From positions 545,559-609,558 of the forward strand of contig JAWSVM010000003.1 in NCBI GenBank assembly GCA_033851915.1: a stretch of DNA of 64,000 nucleotides, written 5' to 3'. A program made the position numbers and the translations under genes. Position 1 is the first letter of the stretch; every line of letters begins with the position of its first letter. This DNA is from UBA1672 sp033851915. GTDB lineage: Bacteria; Pseudomonadota; Alphaproteobacteria; Micavibrionales; Micavibrionaceae. Under the pieces are notes generated by a model. That model did not search any database. It saw only the letters and a program-made list of their open reading frames with translations, and was not told the DNA's origin. Below are positions 9,461 through 18,223 of this stretch, in pieces.

Positions 9461-10317
9461 ACATTCAAAAATTGGGTCTTATTGCGGGCGGTGGAAACTT
9501 GCCTGCTTATCTTTTGTCTATCTGTAAAGATAAGGGAATAGAGCCATTTATTGTTGGTTTTGATGGGCAAACCGATGCGGATCTTATGAACGGGCATAAC
9601 CATCAATGGGCAGAATTCGGTGCTGTAGGCAAAATAATTTCATTCTTTAAATCTAATGGGGTAACAGACCTTGTTATGATTGGCGGAGTTAAACGCCCGC
9701 CATTGACAGAAATAAAACCTGATTTGAAGGCCGTTAAAATACTGTCCCGCATTGGCCTTCGCGCATTGGGGGATAATGATCTCCTCAGTGTGCTAAAAGA
9801 AGAGCTGGAGAGCGAAGGGTTCACGCTTCACGGTATACAAGATTTTTGTGATCGTTTGCTTGTGGAAGAGGGGTCGCTTGGGCGTTTTAAGCCCAAAGAT
9901 GATGATTGGGTTGATATAGAATTCGGCCTAAAGGTGTCACAAGAGATAGGCTCTCTTGATATTGGGCAATCTGTTATTGTTCAAAATGGTATGATCGTTG
10001 GTGTTGAGGCGGTTGAGGGCACGGATGCATTAATTGATAGATGTTCTGCGCTTCTGCAAAAAGGACGTGGTGGTATTCTTGTTAAAACCCGCAAACCGCA
10101 GCAAGACAAAGCGTTGGATATGCCAACAATTGGTGTGCAAACCATTATAAACGCTCATAAAGCCGGATTAGCAGGCATTGTGCTGCACGCCGGTAATGTT
10201 ATTGTCGTTGATATAAAAACCGTTGCTAAGTACGCAGATAAATATAAACTATTTGTGATTGGCGTGCCCATCGATGAGAACATAAAATCCGAAACAGAAA
10301 GAACCCCAAAAGCATGA
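9439..10317 (+). CDS. lpxI: UDP-2,3-diacylglucosamine pyrophosphatase LpxI
   Basis: LpxI cleaves UDP-2,3-diacylglucosamine to lipid X and UMP. It replaces the unrelated LpxH in Alphaproteobacteria. The 292 aa protein opens with LGLIAGGGNLPAYLL, the family's N-terminal signature, and has MIGGVKRPPLTEIKPDLKAV and LGDNDLLSVLKEELESEGF in the middle. The C-terminal domain includes GILVKTRKPQQDKALDMPTI. It sits between lpxA (22 nt overlap) and lpxB (4 nt ATGA overlap), the standard place in this class. No lpxH-like gene is present in the window. Confidence 0.94.
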   Translation: MPATQEINIQKLGLIAGGGNLPAYLLSICKDKGIEPFIVGFDGQTDADLMNGHNHQWAEFGAVGKIISFFKSNGVTDLVMIGGVKRPPLTEIKPDLKAVKILSRIGLRALGDNDLLSVLKEELESEGFTLHGIQDFCDRLLVEEGSLGRFKPKDDDWVDIEFGLKVSQEIGSLDIGQSVIVQNGMIVGVEAVEGTDALIDRCSALLQKGRGGILVKTRKPQQDKALDMPTIGVQTIINAHKAGLAGIVLHAGNVIVVDIKTVAKYADKYKLFVIGVPIDENIKSETERTPKA

Positions 10318-11468
10318 AACTCTTTTTTATTGCCGGAGAAAACTCAGGAGATTCCTTGGCGGCTCCACTTATTAAGGCCTTGAAAGAACAATATGGTGAT
10401 GATGTCGAATGTTTGGGGGTTGGTGGCCCATTGATGACGGCAGAAGGCTTTGATGAGCTTTTACCTTTGGATCAGATTTCTGTTATTGGTATATGGGAAG
10501 TTCTCCCCAAAATCCCGAGATTACTGAAGCTAAATAAATCAATTGTTGAAGAGATTGAAAAGCAAAAGCCTGATGCGGTCATTACGGTTGATTTTCCTGA
10601 TTTTAACTTCATATTGGCAAAATCGCTCAAAAAACGAGGCGTTTATAAAGGAAAACTTATTCACTATGTTGCGCCAAGTGTTTGGGCATGGCGTGCTGGG
10701 CGTGCTAAAAAAATAGCAGGCTTTATGGATGGCATGATGTGCCTTTTCCCCATGGAGGTTGAGTATTTTACGAAACACGGTATGAAGGCCGCGCATGTTG
10801 GGCATCCTCTTGTGATGAGTAATTCTCGTGAAGCCTCCGGTGATGTATTTCGAGAAGAAAATAATATTAAAAAGGATGCCAAAACCATCGGTTTGTTTTT
10901 TGGTAGTCGCGAGGCGGAGTTTAAAAACCTGAGTGGTGCTATTAAAGAGGCGGCTTTATTGGTTAATGATATTGAAGCAGGCATTCATATTATTGCGCCG
11001 ACATTACCTGATTTAGAATATAATGTTCAAAAGCTTTTGGAGGACTTTAAGCTACCTATTTATGTTGTGGCGAATCCGGGAATGAAATGGGAAGCGATAA
11101 AGGCATGTGACGTTGCTGTCGCGGTGTCAGGAACAATGGGATTGGAACTCGCCTATGCAGGTGTTCCGCATGTTATTGCGTATAAGATTAACCCGATAAC
11201 CGCCCTTATTCTGCGTGTTCTTGTGAAAGTGAAATATGCGCATTTGGCTAATATTCTTCTTGATAAGGGGATTGTACCGGAGTGTCTGCAAGGAAAATGT
11301 TCGTCTGATAATATCGCGAAAGAGGCACTGGAGTTATTACAGAACGAAGAAAAAAGGAATGAGCAGAAACAAGCATTCCTTGCCTTGGGGAAAATCCTTG
11401 GAGCTGAAAATGCTATGTCTCCGTCACAAAGAGCGGCAGAGTTTATAACCGCGACAATAAAATCATAG
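10314..11468 (+). CDS. lpxB: Lipid-A-disaccharide synthase
   Basis: A glycosyltransferase (GT19) that joins lipid X to UDP-diacylglucosamine to give the lipid A disaccharide, on the cytoplasmic face of the inner membrane. At 384 aa it is of normal length. The start IAGENSGDSLAAPLIKAL, the block VTVDFPDFNF, the YVAPSVWAWRAGRAKKI stretch and the C-terminal VSGTMGLELAYAGVPHVIAY are family hallmarks. It overlaps lpxI by 4 nt and is the last gene of the envelope run. A strong hairpin with T-run follows 28 nt after the stop. Confidence 0.96.
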   Translation: MKLFFIAGENSGDSLAAPLIKALKEQYGDDVECLGVGGPLMTAEGFDELLPLDQISVIGIWEVLPKIPRLLKLNKSIVEEIEKQKPDAVITVDFPDFNFILAKSLKKRGVYKGKLIHYVAPSVWAWRAGRAKKIAGFMDGMMCLFPMEVEYFTKHGMKAAHVGHPLVMSNSREASGDVFREENNIKKDAKTIGLFFGSREAEFKNLSGAIKEAALLVNDIEAGIHIIAPTLPDLEYNVQKLLEDFKLPIYVVANPGMKWEAIKACDVAVAVSGTMGLELAYAGVPHVIAYKINPITALILRVLVKVKYAHLANILLDKGIVPECLQGKCSSDNIAKEALELLQNEEKRNEQKQAFLALGKILGAENAMSPSQRAAEFITATIKS

Positions 11469-11495
11469 TATCAAGCTATCTGTTATAAAAAAATA

Positions 11496-11523
11496 AAGAG
11501 GGATTTTTATGTCCCTCTTTTTC
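11496..11523. terminator. Bidirectional intrinsic terminator between lpxB and gltA
   Basis: A perfect 9-bp inverted repeat, AAAGAGGGA (11496-11504) and TCCCTCTTT (11513-11521), flanks an 8-nt loop. It is followed by T residues on the + strand and preceded by an A-rich run that reads as T residues on the - strand. It lies between the stops of convergent lpxB and gltA and should end transcription from both sides. Confidence 0.85.
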
Positions 11524-11551
11524 TATGTATCGATATTGTTAGATATCAGCT

Positions 11552-12859
11552 CTATCTGTCATCAATATCAACATAAGGTCTCTGTGTCGGGCCTGTGTAG
11601 AGCTGTCTTGGGCGACCAATACGCAAAGCAGGCTCCTCAATCATTTCTTTCCATTGTGAAACCCAGCCAACAGTACGTGCGATGGCAAATAAAACCGTAA
11701 ACATACTCGTTGGAAAGCCCATAGCTTTTAGGATAATACCGGAATAGAAATCAACATTCGGGAAGAGTTTTCTTTCAATGAAATAGGGGTCTTCTAATGC
11801 TATTCGTTCAAGTTCCATCGCCAGTTCAAGTCTTGGGTCATTGATGCCAAGATCTTCGAGAACCTCATCACAGGCGGCTTTTAAAACATTTGCGCGTGGG
11901 TCAAAGTTCTTGTAAACGCGATGTCCAAAGCCCATAAGGCGGAATGGGTCATTTTTGTCTTTTGCACGCGTAATAAATTCAGGAATATTCTCAACAGAAC
12001 CAATCTCGTCAAGCATCTCTAAAACCGCTTGGTTTGCACCGCCATGACTTGGCCCCCAAAGGCAAGCTATTCCCGCCGATACACAGGCGAATGGATTTGC
12101 TTGTGATGATCCGGCCAAGCGCACGGTTGATGTTGATGCGTTTTGTTCGTGATCTGCATGCAGAATAAAGATCTTGTCCATTGCTCTGGCAAGAACAGGG
12201 TTCACTTTATAAGGCTCTGCCGGAACAGCAAAACACATATAGAGGAAATTCTCGGCGAAAGATAAATCATTACGTGGATACATAAATGGCTGACCAACAG
12301 AGTATTTATGGGTCATAGCGCCCAATGTCGCTACTTTTGCAATCAGGCGGTGCGCGGAAATTTCGCGTTGCGCAGGATCATGAATATCCAGTGAGTCATG
12401 ATAGAACGCTGATAATGCCCCAACAACGCCACACATAATCGCCATCGGATGTGCATCACGTCTAAAGCCGCGGTAAAAGAAGTTGACCTGTTCATCAACC
12501 ATCGTGTGATAGGTGATTTCATGCTCGAATTGTTCTTTTTGTTGTTTGTCGGGCAGGTCGCCATTAAGTAATAAATAAGAGACTTCTAAAAAGTCACTCT
12601 TTTCTGCAAGGTCGGCAATGTCATAACCGCGATGTTGCAGAATGCCTTTTTCGCCATCAATGAATGTTATTCTGGACTTGCAGCTTCCTGTTGCGGTAAA
12701 GCTTGGGTCAAAGGTGAAGTGCCCTGTTTGGGCATAAAGCTTGCGGATATCAAGAACCGGTGGCCCTGCTGTGCCCTCCAATACAGGGAGCTGAATGGCC
12801 TCACCTGTTTGGTCATTTGTCAGAGTGAATGTTTTATCTGTCTTAGGGTTCTGCGTCAT
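11552..12859 (-). CDS. gltA: Citrate synthase (type II)
   Basis: It condenses oxaloacetate with acetyl-CoA to citrate, the entry to the TCA cycle. At 435 aa it has the length of the large NADH-sensitive Gram-negative type. The N-terminal beta domain (SRITFIDGEKGILQHRGYDI at 62-81) is present. The catalytic residues are visible as H272 in GPSHGGANQA, H313 in GFGHRVYKNFDPR, and an aspartate in PNVDFYSG near residue 370. It has its own promoter-like sequence upstream and shares a terminator with lpxB, so it is probably monocistronic. Downstream in metabolism it uses the acetyl-CoA made by the PDH complex encoded 20 kb away. Confidence 0.97.
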   Translation of the reverse strand: MTQNPKTDKTFTLTNDQTGEAIQLPVLEGTAGPPVLDIRKLYAQTGHFTFDPSFTATGSCKSRITFIDGEKGILQHRGYDIADLAEKSDFLEVSYLLLNGDLPDKQQKEQFEHEITYHTMVDEQVNFFYRGFRRDAHPMAIMCGVVGALSAFYHDSLDIHDPAQREISAHRLIAKVATLGAMTHKYSVGQPFMYPRNDLSFAENFLYMCFAVPAEPYKVNPVLARAMDKIFILHADHEQNASTSTVRLAGSSQANPFACVSAGIACLWGPSHGGANQAVLEMLDEIGSVENIPEFITRAKDKNDPFRLMGFGHRVYKNFDPRANVLKAACDEVLEDLGINDPRLELAMELERIALEDPYFIERKLFPNVDFYSGIILKAMGFPTSMFTVLFAIARTVGWVSQWKEMIEEPALRIGRPRQLYTGPTQRPYVDIDDR

Positions 12860-12909
12860 TATGCGATCCTCGAATATAGGGGGCTATAGAAAATTGATAT
12901 GTACGCAGC

Positions 12910-12938
12910 ATTATAAATTGGGATTATCATGATGCCAA
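12910..12938 (-). promoter_or_regulatory. Putative sigma-70 promoter of gltA
   Basis: Read on the minus strand, a TTGGCA (-35, 12933-12938) is separated by exactly 17 nt from TATAAT (-10, 12910-12915). This lies about 50 nt upstream of the gltA start codon, in the gap between gltA and gltX. Spacing and both boxes fit the vegetative consensus. It is found by eye only. Confidence 0.6.
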
Positions 12939-13032
12939 AGAACTCGGCAACAGGTGGATACCATAAAAGGTAAAGAGATTGTAGTATAAAAAACAATCCT
13001 TATCAATGATTTAGTGTGGATGACTGCGTTTT

Positions 13033-14436
13033 TTATCGATCCAGCGCTGCCTGAATACGATGGCACACCTCTTCAGAGCCAAGAATTTCGGCAGCATGGA
13101 AGATAGAGGGAGATACTGTTGTCCCCGTTAATGCAGCACGTAATGGCATAGCAACCTTGCCCAATTTACCATTCATATGTTCATCGGCAACGGCTTTGCA
13201 AATCTCTTGTACTTTATCCGCATCAAGCGTGTCAGCGGCTTCGAATGCTGTTTTTAAGGCGAGCAATATATCTTCAGCACCATCAAGGTTTTTAAGCGCT
13301 TTCTCATCAAATGCTAAAGGTGTGGACTTGGCATAAAACACAGATTCATCAACGAATTGCAACAATGTCTTCGCACGCGACTTTAACTCGTCAATACCTT
13401 GGGTGATGCGTTGCTTTCCGAGATCATCAGGGGTTATACCATGGCGTTCTTGATAGAAAGGCAAGGTTTGGATAAGTAAATCCTCCGCGCTGGCTTCGTT
13501 GATATAATGTGCGTTTAAGCTATCTAGTTTTGCAAAATCGAATTTTGAAGGGGCTTTGCCGATATTCTCCAGATTAAACCACTCAATGGCTTTATCGCGC
13601 GGAATAATCTCGTCATCACCGTGTGACCAACCAAGACGCAGCAAATAATTGAGCAGAGCCTCAGGCAGATAACCCATTTCTCTGAACTCTTGAATGCTTT
13701 GTGCACCATGACGTTTGGAGAACTTTCCGCCATCTGCACCATGGATTAATGGCGCGTGCGCAAATTCCGGAACATCCCATCCCATGGCATCGAAAATAAC
13801 TTTCTGACGGAAGGTGTTATTCAAATGGTCATCGCCGCGTATAACGTGTGTGATGCCCATGTCATGGTCATCCACAACAACGGACAGCATATATGTTGGC
13901 GTGCCGTCACTACGCAGAATAATGAAATCATCCAGTTGATCATTGGCAACGCTGACTTCGCCCTGAACCTTATCTTTAATAGTTGTTTGCCCGTCCAGTG
14001 GCGCTTTGATACGCACAACAGGTTTAACATCAGCAGGCGCAGTTGCAGGGTCAGCGTCTCTCCAGCGGCGATCGTAAAATGTCTTCTGGCCTTCTGCGCG
14101 CGCTTTTTCCCGCATATCGCTCAGTTCTTCGGGGCTGCAATAACAGTGATAAGCCTGCCCCTTGGCAATCATTTCTTCTGCAACGGCCGTGTGACGGTCA
14201 CGTTGTGCAAATTGTGAGAGCACCTCGCCATCATAATCAAGGCCTAGCCATTCTAAGCCATCCATAATCGCGGCGACGGCTTCCTCGGAGTGGCGTTTTC
14301 TGTCTGTGTCTTCGATGCGCACAACAAATTTCCCGCCATTGCTTCGCGCATATAACCAATTAAAAATCGCTGTGCGTGCGTTACCAACATGCATAAAGCC
14401 TGTAGGGGAAGGGGGGAAACGTGTTACAACAGTCAT
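13033..14436 (-). CDS. gltX: Glutamyl-tRNA synthetase
   Basis: A class I aminoacyl-tRNA synthetase charging tRNA-Glu (and, in organisms lacking GlnRS, often tRNA-Gln). At 467 aa it is of normal length. The N-terminal RFPPSPTGFMHVGNARTAIF holds the HIGH-type motif as HVGN (16-19). The KMSKS-type loop is KFSKRHG near residue 240. The stretch YHCYCSPEEL is typical of this family. Alphaproteobacteria often carry two GltX paralogues with different tRNA preferences; only one is in this window and I cannot tell which. It is divergent from comEC, with 48 nt between start codons. Confidence 0.95.
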   Translation of the reverse strand: MTVVTRFPPSPTGFMHVGNARTAIFNWLYARSNGGKFVVRIEDTDRKRHSEEAVAAIMDGLEWLGLDYDGEVLSQFAQRDRHTAVAEEMIAKGQAYHCYCSPEELSDMREKARAEGQKTFYDRRWRDADPATAPADVKPVVRIKAPLDGQTTIKDKVQGEVSVANDQLDDFIILRSDGTPTYMLSVVVDDHDMGITHVIRGDDHLNNTFRQKVIFDAMGWDVPEFAHAPLIHGADGGKFSKRHGAQSIQEFREMGYLPEALLNYLLRLGWSHGDDEIIPRDKAIEWFNLENIGKAPSKFDFAKLDSLNAHYINEASAEDLLIQTLPFYQERHGITPDDLGKQRITQGIDELKSRAKTLLQFVDESVFYAKSTPLAFDEKALKNLDGAEDILLALKTAFEAADTLDADKVQEICKAVADEHMNGKLGKVAMPLRAALTGTTVSPSIFHAAEILGSEEVCHRIQAALDR

Positions 14437-14484
14437 TATCTTTGTGCCTTATATGATACGAATTACAGAATTTGGGACACTACC

Positions 14485-16677
14485 ATGCAAATTGCGTCAC
14501 GCATAGATCAGACAGAGAGAGACCCACCATTTTCCCCGCGTATCTCCTCTGTTTTTGAATGGTTGGAGTATAAATTTTTTGTGCAAAAGGAAAATTTATT
14601 CCTGTGGGTGCCCGTGTTCTTTGCTTGTGGTGTGGCGCTTTATTTCTCTTTGCCGTTTGAGCCACCTGTCGTTTTATCTGTGTTTGCGATGTGCTTCTGG
14701 CTGGCTGTTCATTTACTGATCCGCCCGATTGCAGCGCGGAACATCTTAGGAAAGGGGATTGTAACGGCCTCCTTTGCTCTTTTGTTGGCCTTTTCGGGCT
14801 TTGCTGCGGCAACCATTCGCACGGCTAATATCGCAACGCCTGTTCTGGCCAAGAAACTTGGTCCTGTAACGATTAGTGGCACGGTTTTATCAATTGAAAA
14901 AATGGAGGAGGGCGATGGCAGCAGAATTACATTATCTGGTTTAAGTATCGAAAGACTGTCACCGGAGGAAACACCACGCAAAGTCAGATTACGTTTGCGC
15001 AAGGATGGTAATGTTAAAATCGGGCAAGATATTAAAGTGTTGGCGTTACTAAATCCTCCATCGCCGCCGTTGTTTCCCGATGGCTTTAATTTCAGGCGTT
15101 ATCTCTATTTCCAGAGCATCGGCGCGGTGGGGTTTATTTACAATGAACCTGAACTCATTTCAGATGGTGGTGTAGGTATTTGGAGTATAGAGCCTCTGCG
15201 CCACAATATTGCAACCAGAATTACGCAGAGCTTAGACGCAGAGCAAGCCAGCATCGCCCTCGCCCTGATCGTAGGACAGAAAAATGCGCTATCTGATGCG
15301 GATCGCAGCGCCATTCGTGATGCAGGGTTGGCGCACATGCTGGCGATATCGGGTTTGCATGTTGGGCTGGTGGCGAGTGTCCTGTTTTTCTTTCTTCGCT
15401 TGATTTTGGTGATGATACCAAATTTTGCACTACGCTATCCTGTCAAGAAAATGGCCGCGGTGTTCGCATTATGTGGCGCTATATTCTACATGTTGTTGGC
15501 TGGGGCAACAATTCCGACGCAGCGCGCGGTCATGATGATCGCAATTGTGTTTCTGGCGATAATTTTAGATCGTTCACCTATTTCTTTGCGGTTGGTGGCA
15601 TTATCGGCTCTGGTGGTTTTGATTATTGCTCCGGAGAGCTTGATGTCGGCGAGTTTTCACATGTCTTTTGCTGCGGTGATATGTTTGATTTATTTCTATG
15701 AAGTAACAAGGACGTTCTGGATGTCTTGGTATAAGAAACGCGGATGGCATAGAAAATTCTTACTCTATTTTATCAGTGTTTGTATGACGACGTTAATTGC
15801 CAGTTTTGCCACCGCGCCCTTCGCACTCTATCATTTTGGACAAGTTTCTTATCTGGGGTCGCTTGCTAACTTTGTGGCTGTGCCGTTATTAGCATTTTTA
15901 ATTATGCCCTTCGCATTATTCAGCCTGATTGCAATGCCTTTTGGCTTGGATTATTGGCCACTTCAAATTGTTGGGCTGGGGGTAAGTTATATATTGGAAA
16001 TTTCCTATTGGGCGGCGTCATTGCCCGCGGCGGTCATCCATGTTGGTTCATGGGGGTTTCCTTCTTTTGTTCTCTTGGTGCTGTCCGCCTTGTTTATGGT
16101 TCTGTGGAAAGGTTGGGGGAAACTTTTCGCTGTGCCATTTGTTGTACTCTCAGTTGTTCTTACTCAGGCACAGATACAACCTGATATTTTGATATCTTCA
16201 TCGCATAAGTTGTTTGGTTTTAAAGATCGTGGCGGGGCGCTGTATGTTTCTACGCGGCGAAGTGAGCGTTTTGTTCTGAAAAATTGGGAAAGGTTTTATG
16301 GGTTGGAAAAAAAGTCGTCTCAATTACTGCCTTACAAGGGTGCTAAAAAAGATGTGAATGATTTTTATAGCTGTGGAGCAGATGGTTGTCGTTTTACGAT
16401 TAATGGACAAAATATTTCATTTATTCGCAATCCATATATTCAAAATGATGAGTGTGGCTGGGCGGATATTATAATCTCCACCAAGCCTATTGAAAGAATT
16501 TATAAACGAAAAAATCACTGCAAAGCGCGCATTATTATTGATAAGTTCGATAGTTGGAGAAACGGTGCTCATGCAATATGGATAGGCCGTGATGGCAGCG
16601 TGATGGTCGAAAATGTTGCAGAAACAACATCAAACCGCCCATGGTCTGCATACCCGCCAAAACCTAAAAAACATTGA
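14485..16677 (+). CDS. comEC: ComEC/Rec2-family DNA-uptake membrane channel protein
   Basis: Inner-membrane channel for single-stranded DNA during natural transformation, also found in many species not known to be competent. From the ATG at 14485 the protein has 730 aa. An in-frame earlier ATG at 14389 exists but lies inside the oppositely oriented gltX coding start, so I prefer 14485. The N-terminal membrane and DUF4131-like region is followed by the Competence domain, with ALIVGQKNALSDADR and LAHMLAISGLHVGLV near residues 255-290 and many hydrophobic helices to about residue 560. The C-terminal 170 residues show no HxHxDH metal site, so the metallo-beta-lactamase domain of full-length ComEC appears missing or degenerate. 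Its stop is back to back with that of lexA. Confidence 0.9.
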   Translation: MQIASRIDQTERDPPFSPRISSVFEWLEYKFFVQKENLFLWVPVFFACGVALYFSLPFEPPVVLSVFAMCFWLAVHLLIRPIAARNILGKGIVTASFALLLAFSGFAAATIRTANIATPVLAKKLGPVTISGTVLSIEKMEEGDGSRITLSGLSIERLSPEETPRKVRLRLRKDGNVKIGQDIKVLALLNPPSPPLFPDGFNFRRYLYFQSIGAVGFIYNEPELISDGGVGIWSIEPLRHNIATRITQSLDAEQASIALALIVGQKNALSDADRSAIRDAGLAHMLAISGLHVGLVASVLFFFLRLILVMIPNFALRYPVKKMAAVFALCGAIFYMLLAGATIPTQRAVMMIAIVFLAIILDRSPISLRLVALSALVVLIIAPESLMSASFHMSFAAVICLIYFYEVTRTFWMSWYKKRGWHRKFLLYFISVCMTTLIASFATAPFALYHFGQVSYLGSLANFVAVPLLAFLIMPFALFSLIAMPFGLDYWPLQIVGLGVSYILEISYWAASLPAAVIHVGSWGFPSFVLLVLSALFMVLWKGWGKLFAVPFVVLSVVLTQAQIQPDILISSSHKLFGFKDRGGALYVSTRRSERFVLKNWERFYGLEKKSSQLLPYKGAKKDVNDFYSCGADGCRFTINGQNISFIRNPYIQNDECGWADIIISTKPIERIYKRKNHCKARIIIDKFDSWRNGAHAIWIGRDGSVMVENVAETTSNRPWSAYPPKPKKH

Positions 16678-17364
16678 TTAGTGGTATGTGCGCAGCAGGC
16701 TTGCCAAGCGGCCTTGTATTTTTACGCGCTCCGGCTCTAAAATACGGGGTTCATAAGCATCATTCTCAGGTTCGAGAACTATTTTACTTCCTGCGCGGCG
16801 TAAACGTTTTAAGGTAACTTCCAAATCATCAACCAATGCAACGACGATCGTGCCATTTTCTGCGCTGTCACAGCGTTTAATGATAACAGTATCTTGATCG
16901 TGTATGCCGGCGTTAATCATGGAATCACCGTCAACAATGAGGGCATAGTGATCTCCATGCCCAACAAAACCTTGTGGAACTTGCAACATCTCGCCCTCAT
17001 TACGAATGGCCTCTATTGGTGTGCCTGCAGCGATGCGGCCATATAAAGGCACTTCATCCAGTGCAGCAAAGCCTGCGGCTTCGTGTGTGGCAGTGATTTC
17101 ATTTGATAATTTTACGACTGCACTTTGATTATCTTTGGCGGATTTAAAACCCTCCGGCAGACGTTTAATTTCAAGGGCGCGTGCGCGGTGTGGTAATCGT
17201 TCGATATAGCCGCGCTCAACCAAGGCTGATATGAGGCGATGAATGCCGGATTTGGATTTTAAGCCCAAAGCATTTTTCATTTCCTCGAATGATGGTGGAA
17301 TATCATCTTCGGACATTTTCTCGTGAATATAGAGGAGTAAATCTTTTTGTTTTCTGGTCAGCAT
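16678..17364 (-). CDS. lexA: LexA SOS repressor
   Basis: Transcriptional repressor of the DNA-damage response that cleaves itself on RecA filaments. The 228 aa protein starts MLTRKQKDLLLYIHEKM, has a winged helix (residues 1-65), a linker, and a S24 peptidase domain. The cleavage site is A113-G114 in RIAAGTP, the nucleophile is S148 in VDGDSMINAG and the general base is K186 in EVTLKRL. A GTTC-N7-GTTC operator lies upstream, so autoregulation is expected. It follows trpC in the same direction, but the SOS box lies between the two. Confidence 0.97.
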   Translation of the reverse strand: MLTRKQKDLLLYIHEKMSEDDIPPSFEEMKNALGLKSKSGIHRLISALVERGYIERLPHRARALEIKRLPEGFKSAKDNQSAVVKLSNEITATHEAAGFAALDEVPLYGRIAAGTPIEAIRNEGEMLQVPQGFVGHGDHYALIVDGDSMINAGIHDQDTVIIKRCDSAENGTIVVALVDDLEVTLKRLRRAGSKIVLEPENDAYEPRILEPERVKIQGRLASLLRTYH

Positions 17365-17405
17365 TTTTAATAAATCCCTATTCTAGGCATTGATATACAC
17401 TATTT

Positions 17406-17420
17406 GTTCTATTTTAGTTC
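17406..17420 (-). promoter_or_regulatory. Alphaproteobacterial SOS box (LexA operator) of lexA
   Basis: The sequence GTTC-TATTTTA-GTTC is a perfect match to the GTTC-N7-GTTC direct-repeat operator known for LexA in Alphaproteobacteria. It lies 41 nt before the lexA start codon and 23 nt before the end of trpC. This is the expected place for autoregulation. The match also supports the assignment of the organism to this class. Confidence 0.88.
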
Positions 17421-17443
17421 ACTGTTTGTGTCAATAGGAAGGT

Positions 17444-18223
17444 TTATGTTCCTAATAAATCATAAACTGCCGCCTGTATATCATCCTGACGCATTAGGCT
17501 TTCACCAACAAGAAATCCTTCATATCCAACGCTTTCAAGTTTCTTTATCGTTTCATTGCCACCGATACCGCTCTCCGATATTTTATACGTTGAGGAGGGG
17601 ATGTTCATGGAAAGTTCAAAAGATGTCGTTATATCGACCTCTAATGTCTTTAAGTTGCGATTATTAATGCCTAGCATCATCGGGTTCAGCTTTAATGCGC
17701 GCTCAAGCTCGGCTAAATTATGTACTTCGACCAGAATATCCATACCAAGCCCAACGGCGGTTTCATAAAGCTCCCGCGCCATCGTATCATCCAGCGCGGC
17801 GATGATTAGCAAAATGCAGTCTGCACCCAAGGCGCGTGATTCGTAGATCTGATAGGGATCAACCATAAAGTCTTTACGCAACACCGGAATATCAACGGCT
17901 TTTTTGATGTCTATCAGGAAATCATCATGGCCTTGAAAATATGGCTCATCGGTTAAAACGGAAAGGCAACTCGCACCTGCTTCTTTGTATATTTTAGCAA
18001 TTTCTACAGGATCGAAATCTTCACGAATAATACCTTTGCTGGGGGATGCTTTCTTAACTTCTGCAATCAGAGCTGTTCCTTTTGTCCGCTTCATCTTACT
18101 TAAGAACCCGCATGGAAGAGGCTGCTCGGAGGAGATGTATTGTAAATCTGCGAGAGAGCGTAGGGACTTCTTGTAGGCAATATGTTCTTTCTTTTTATTA
18201 CATATTTTTTCTAAAGTATTCAT
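17444..18223 (-). CDS. trpC: Indole-3-glycerol phosphate synthase
   Basis: It closes the indole ring from CDRP in tryptophan synthesis, in the cytosol. At 259 aa it is a single-function TIM barrel with no TrpF fusion. LIAEVKKASPSKGII near residue 53 and VLRKDFMVDPYQIYESRALG carry the catalytic lysines, and LGINNRNLKTLEVD and SESGIGG complete the family pattern. Its ATG overlaps the trpD stop by one nucleotide (TAATG). The moaC/moeA genes often found between trpC and lexA in related bacteria are absent here. Confidence 0.96.
   Translation of the reverse strand: MNTLEKICNKKKEHIAYKKSLRSLADLQYISSEQPLPCGFLSKMKRTKGTALIAEVKKASPSKGIIREDFDPVEIAKIYKEAGASCLSVLTDEPYFQGHDDFLIDIKKAVDIPVLRKDFMVDPYQIYESRALGADCILLIIAALDDTMARELYETAVGLGMDILVEVHNLAELERALKLNPMMLGINNRNLKTLEVDITTSFELSMNIPSSTYKISESGIGGNETIKKLESVGYEGFLVGESLMRQDDIQAAVYDLLGT

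Noticed and set aside
14389..14484. Upstream in-frame ATG extending ComEC by 32 residues
   Set aside because: It lies within the gltX coding start on the other strand and gives a cysteine-rich, non-hydrophobic leader unlike the family.
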